Positions 60,401-64,000 of a DNA stretch of 64,000 nucleotides are shown piece after piece. Source of the DNA: Zygnema cylindricum (taxonomy: Eukaryota > Streptophyta > Zygnematophyceae > Zygnematales > Zygnemataceae). The stretch covers positions 1 to 64,000 of the forward strand of contig JBBHKE010002441.1 of assembly GCA_037447655.1 (NCBI GenBank). Reading direction: 5' to 3'. The translations under genes and the position numbers were made by a program. The notes under the pieces were generated by a model. The model saw only the letters and a program-made list of their open reading frames with translations, searched no databases and was not told where the DNA came from. Within the stretch, counting starts at the first letter, position 1; each line of letters opens with the position of its first letter.

Positions 60401-61211
60401 TACTTAATAAGTTATTGTTTACACTTTTTTTTTGTTAATAACAAATTTTATAATTATTCGAAGTATTGTGATTTTTGTTAAGATAATTCTTATTGATATT
60501 ACAATTATCTTTATTATCATTGTTATCGTAATTATTATCATAATGTTCAATATCGTTATTATAGTCAGTATCATTATTATAGTTAATATTGTTATTAGTA
60601 TTTTTTATTAACTTTCAATACTATTATTATTGCTCTTGCTCTCTCTCTCTCCTTTTCTCTCCCTCTCTCTCTCCTCTCTCCCTCTCCATCTCCCTCCCTC
60701 TCTCTCTTTTTTTTTCCATCTTTTCTCTCCCACTCTATCTTTCTCCCTATTCCTCCCTCTCTCTTCCTCTCGCCCTATCTTTCCCTCCCCCCTCCCTCTC
60801 TCCCTCTCTATCACTCTCTCTCTCTCTCTCCCATTTCCCTTCCCAATACCTCTCCCTCTAACTCGCCCTCGCCCTCGTCCTTGCTTCGCCCTTGCCCTCG
60901 TTCATGCTCTCACCCTCTACCACGCTTCTACCTCTCTCCCTCTCCCTCCCCCTCTCCTTTAACGATTCCACCTTTTCCCCCTCCTCCCTCCCTTAATTCA
61001 TCCTCCCCCCTTTTCCTCTCCCTACTATCCCCTCCCCCTCTGTCTCCCTCTCTCTCTCTTCCCTCTCCTTCTCACTCTCTGGCGCCCTACCCTTTCCCTT
61101 CCCCTCTCGTCCTTCTCTCACTCTTCCTCCCACTCCCTCTCCATCCCCCTCTACTCTCCTTTTACTTTTTCACTACTCTCCCTCTCCTCTCCTTCACCTC
61201 TACCTCACCCA
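57490..61211 (+). repeat. 2-kb segmental tandem duplication of CT/unique/ATT blocks
   Basis: The first unit (about 57490-59490) and second unit (about 59490-61211) have the same order: a CT tract, a unique block with TTAAATCTGATTGGTCAAAT and AACTGATTGTTTGATAGATC, an ATT-rich block, and a long CT tract. The unique block is 57800-58080 and 60105-60365. The 3' CT tracts 59360-59490 and 61080-61211 look identical. The ATT block is about 0.8 kb in the first unit but only about 0.25 kb in the second. No gene. Confidence 0.8.
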
Positions 61212-61705
61212 TGTTAGGTTCAATGTTGTAATCGGTTGTCGTGGCATGTCGCGCGGCCGTATCATTTGTCGTTTTGTCTTTGTGGGTGGTTTGGCGTCAT
61301 TATGTCTTTTAGATCGTTTCGTAGATTCCTGGTCTCGCGTAGATTCGGTTTTGCGACGACCAGGTTCAATTGTCGTTTGTTATGTACGGGTTTGTTTGGG
61401 TTGTACGTTTAGGTACATATTTTCGTTGTACTTGAGTTTTATGTTGTTTCGCGTATGGACGCGATTTGATTTGTAGGCGCTCAGTGCGCACTTTATAGTT
61501 TGGTTTGTTTTGGTTGTTTGGTTGTGTAACGTTACATTTTCAGTACTATATACTGCAGCTTAGTGGGAGGGAAAACTTAATCTTTTATGGGAGAAAATGT
61601 CCGTGAAATATATTGGCTTTTGTGGACAGTTCGTTCTCGTGTGATATTTTATTTTAATGCTTCCGCTGTAATCTTGCACTCTGATTTTTGTGTAAGATCC
61701 TATCA
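61212..61705 (+). repeat. 5' LTR of a second Copia element
   Basis: Starts TGTTAGGTTCAATG right at the break in the duplicated CT tract and ends CCTATCA two bases before a primer-binding site. 494 bp. The 3' LTR lies beyond the window. Confidence 0.75.
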
Positions 61706-61707
61706 AT

Positions 61708-61719
61708 TGGTATCGGAGC
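61708..61719 (+). promoter_or_regulatory. Primer-binding site (initiator tRNA-Met type)
   Basis: TGGTATCGGAGC, one mismatch from the plant Copia site TGGTATCAGAGC, two bases after the LTR. Confidence 0.85.
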
Positions 61720-61764
61720 TTGTGTGCTCCCTTGAGGTGTAGAAGTGTGGCTAGTTTGGTCGCT

Positions 61765-64000
61765 ATGGGGAGAAAGAAGAAAAATACCCCTTCACCTTTG
61801 ATGCCTTCTCCGATATTTCCGCAACCTCCGGACCCGGATCCTCCGGATCCATCCGAATCATTTTCGGATCCGGAAGTAGAAACTCCATTTGCTTTCACCG
61901 GCAAAACTTTTGAGGAGACCGTTCCGATCGATCCGGTCGGTCAAAAAGACGAGAATGAGGGGAAAAAGAAGAGGAAGATGACGCGATGGGAGATCGTCTC
62001 CAAAAACTGATGGATGGTCTTTTCCGTTATGTGGATCAGCGAATCTCCGAGGCAAACCGTGTTACTAGATCTCCATTATTCGGAGATCCGATTCCGGATC
62101 AAAGCATCGGCGATACGGAAGGAGGTGGAGGAGATGAGGAGGAGACGAGGGAATTGATTCGAAAGGGAAAACTTCCCATCGATGATGATTCTGATCTTGA
62201 CGATTGGAGTGAAGGGGACGAACCGGTTGAATCTATGTCCGGCAAAATTGTCATCTTAAATGGGACAAATTATCAATCGTGGAAGAAATATATCAAAGGT
62301 CAATTTAAATTGAAACGGCTTTGGAAGGTGGTAAAAGGGGTGGACAAGATGCCTACCTCGGATCGGAGAGCTTATCGTGTGTGGACGAAGAAAAATTGAT
62401 TCCGCTATCGGCGGTTTATTTCAATCATGTAGCACTTCTATACATGATCTATTCCTTACCCGAAGATTTGCCCATGATTGTTGGGTGGCTCTTGAGAATC
62501 ACTTCGAAAAGAGTCTTCAAAATAAGGGGCAACACATTTATACCGATTATACCTCATTTAAGGTCAAGTCGAGTGAGTCGATCGATGAAGCCGCGAAGAG
62601 AATCAATATTATTATCGAGCAACTCGCAAACTTGGGAAAGTTCATCGATGAGAGTGATAAGGCATCGGTCTTCATCCATGCCTTACCGGAGAAAATGATA
62701 CATTTGAGGGACATTCTTTTATCGAGGGATTCGAACACTTTGGATTCGATTATCACTTTCCTCAAATCCACCGAGGCGAATCGCCCGAGTTCATCGAGGG
62801 GACCCCAACCGACCGGTTCCCTCAATGCGACGACACCGGAAACGCCCGATCTAAATTATATTCGGGAAGAGGAGGTAGAAAAGGTGAAAATCCGAGAGGA
62901 AGAGGGGGAAGAGGACACGAAAGGGCCGGGAGATCTCCTTCCCAACCCGGATATTCAGATCTAACCAATATTGCTTGCTTTCAGTGCGGCAAACTTGGTT
63001 ACATGGCGGTTTCTTGCACGGACAAGGAGCGTCAATGCCATTTTTGCGGGAAATGGGGCCATATTAGCCCCCAATGTTATTCAAAGGCTGAAAACGGAGG
63101 AGCGGGCGGTAGAGGAGGCGGCGGCGGTAGAGGTAATGGCGGCGGTAGAGGAGACGGCGGCGGTCGATACGGTGGACGTGGTGGCGGTCGCCTTGGCGGC
63201 CGCGGTGGTCGTGGAGGCCGCAATGGAAGAGGAGGAGGACACTTTATGGGTGACGATTACTTTGAGGGAGGCGACGAAACGCAAATATTTTCCGCCCTTA
63301 ATCTATCGCTTGATCTTTTGGCAGGTTCTACGTTACACGAAAAAGAGTGGATTATTGACTCAGGAGCGTCACATCACGTTTGTACCGACGCTTCACTCTT
63401 TGACGATTTTCGCGAACTCACGGTAGCAAAACGAATCACTGTCGCAAGTGGACAAGTGATTTCGATAAGTACCGTGGGTTACTGTACGGTTGGATTTACC
63501 AAGTTTGGACTCACGTGGGGTAGAAAAAGTTACGCAAACTCAATTAACTAATGTTTTGTACTTACCCGAAGGTTCAGTGAATCTTCTCAGTGTACCGTAG
63601 ATTCAACGAGCGGGCGGCAGTGTACTTGCGTACGGAGATTCCACAATAAAAATTGTACGATCTGATGGTGTACAAATAGGTGAAGGAGAGGTCACGGATT
63701 TTATGCATAGTCGACTAAAATGGCGTCGGCCGAAATCCCAACCAAATTCTAATGGTGTTATTTCGCAAATTTCCCGAATTGAAAGGTGATCTAACCTTGT
63801 GGCACCATCGAATGTGTCACACATCGGAGACGAGTTTACGACGGATGATTAAAATGGAAGCGTAAGGGGATTAGACTTGGCGTCGGGAGAGAAAATTAAC
63901 GGATGTGAGGGGTGTAGTAAGGGGAGACAAATCCGAAAGCCGCATCCGGCTAAGGATCCGATGCATCGATCTAAGCATCCGCTTGATCTTGTGCACATTG
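61765..64000 (+). pseudogene. Copia gag-protease-integrase, frameshifted, runs off the window
   Basis: ATG at 61765 (MGRKKKNTPSP). Gag capsid-like part LNGTNYQSWKKYIKGQFKL, then UBN2-like (HFEKSL, SSESIDEAAKRINIII, LPEKMIHLRDIL). A pair of zinc knuckles follows: CFQCGKLGYMAVSC has Tyr where His is normal, and CHFCGKWGHISPQC is regular. Then come an RGG-rich linker (63090-63245), the protease motif WIIDSGASHHVC and the GAG-pre-integrase LWHHRMCH...CEGC at 63790-63925. Frameshifts lie near 61980, 62395, 62880 and 63515, and several stops occur after 63595, so it is dead. Low similarity to the element at 15817-22026 suggests a different Copia lineage. Confidence 0.88.

Overview
The window is nuclear DNA of a eukaryote whose gene space is swamped by transposons and simple repeats. 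A streptophyte (green-plant lineage) source is the best fit. The reasons are a CDPK-type kinase, a plant-style O-fucosyltransferase with GT-AG introns, a telo-box in a 5' leader, Copia and PIF/Harbinger elements, and hAT and TA-flanked MITEs. Very long GA/CT, TA and ATT tracts, and Glu/Arg/Gly-rich protein made from GA repeats, would suit a large charophyte genome such as Chara, but that is inference. There is no bacterial, organellar or CRISPR content.

Only two host genes can be supported, both on the minus strand. One is a GDP-fucose protein O-fucosyltransferase-like gene (about 8441 to 5389; four exons, two of them separated by an intron that carries a 0.4-kb GA tract). The other is a CDPK/CaMK-type Ser/Thr kinase gene (first supported ATG at 33068, last recognised exon ending at 28281). 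In the kinase gene a very large low-complexity 5' exon precedes a kinase domain split over three exons. Its 3' end was not found.

The rest is layered mobile DNA. From 8.5 to 24.5 kb there are TA-flanked MITEs (family A) and hAT-type MITEs with 8-bp target duplications (family B). There is also one 800-bp TIR element and a full-length Copia element (15817-22026, minus strand, two 890-bp LTRs, 5-bp target duplication) that has split a family A MITE. A 10-N assembly gap at 13583 lies 33 bases inside another LTR of that Copia family. From 34.7 to 41.8 kb there are more MITEs and a decayed Copia element. From 42.2 to 52.5 kb there are two diverged copies of a 2-kb repeat, macro-satellites with AT cores, and a PIF/Harbinger element with a broken transposase (48558-49703) and a convergent broken Myb/SANT-like partner (52415-51362). 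From 52.6 to 61.2 kb there is AT-rich and CT-rich satellite, including a 2-kb segmental duplication. From 61212 to the end there is the 5' part of a second, frameshifted Copia element on the plus strand.

The observations most worth following are: tRNA-like A/B-box modules lying antisense at a comparable place in several divergent Copia-type LTRs; an array of five duplicated 5' splice-site copies downstream of the authentic donor in the kinase gene; a mosaic LTR pair with a 321-bp identical core; and the assembly gap inside an LTR.
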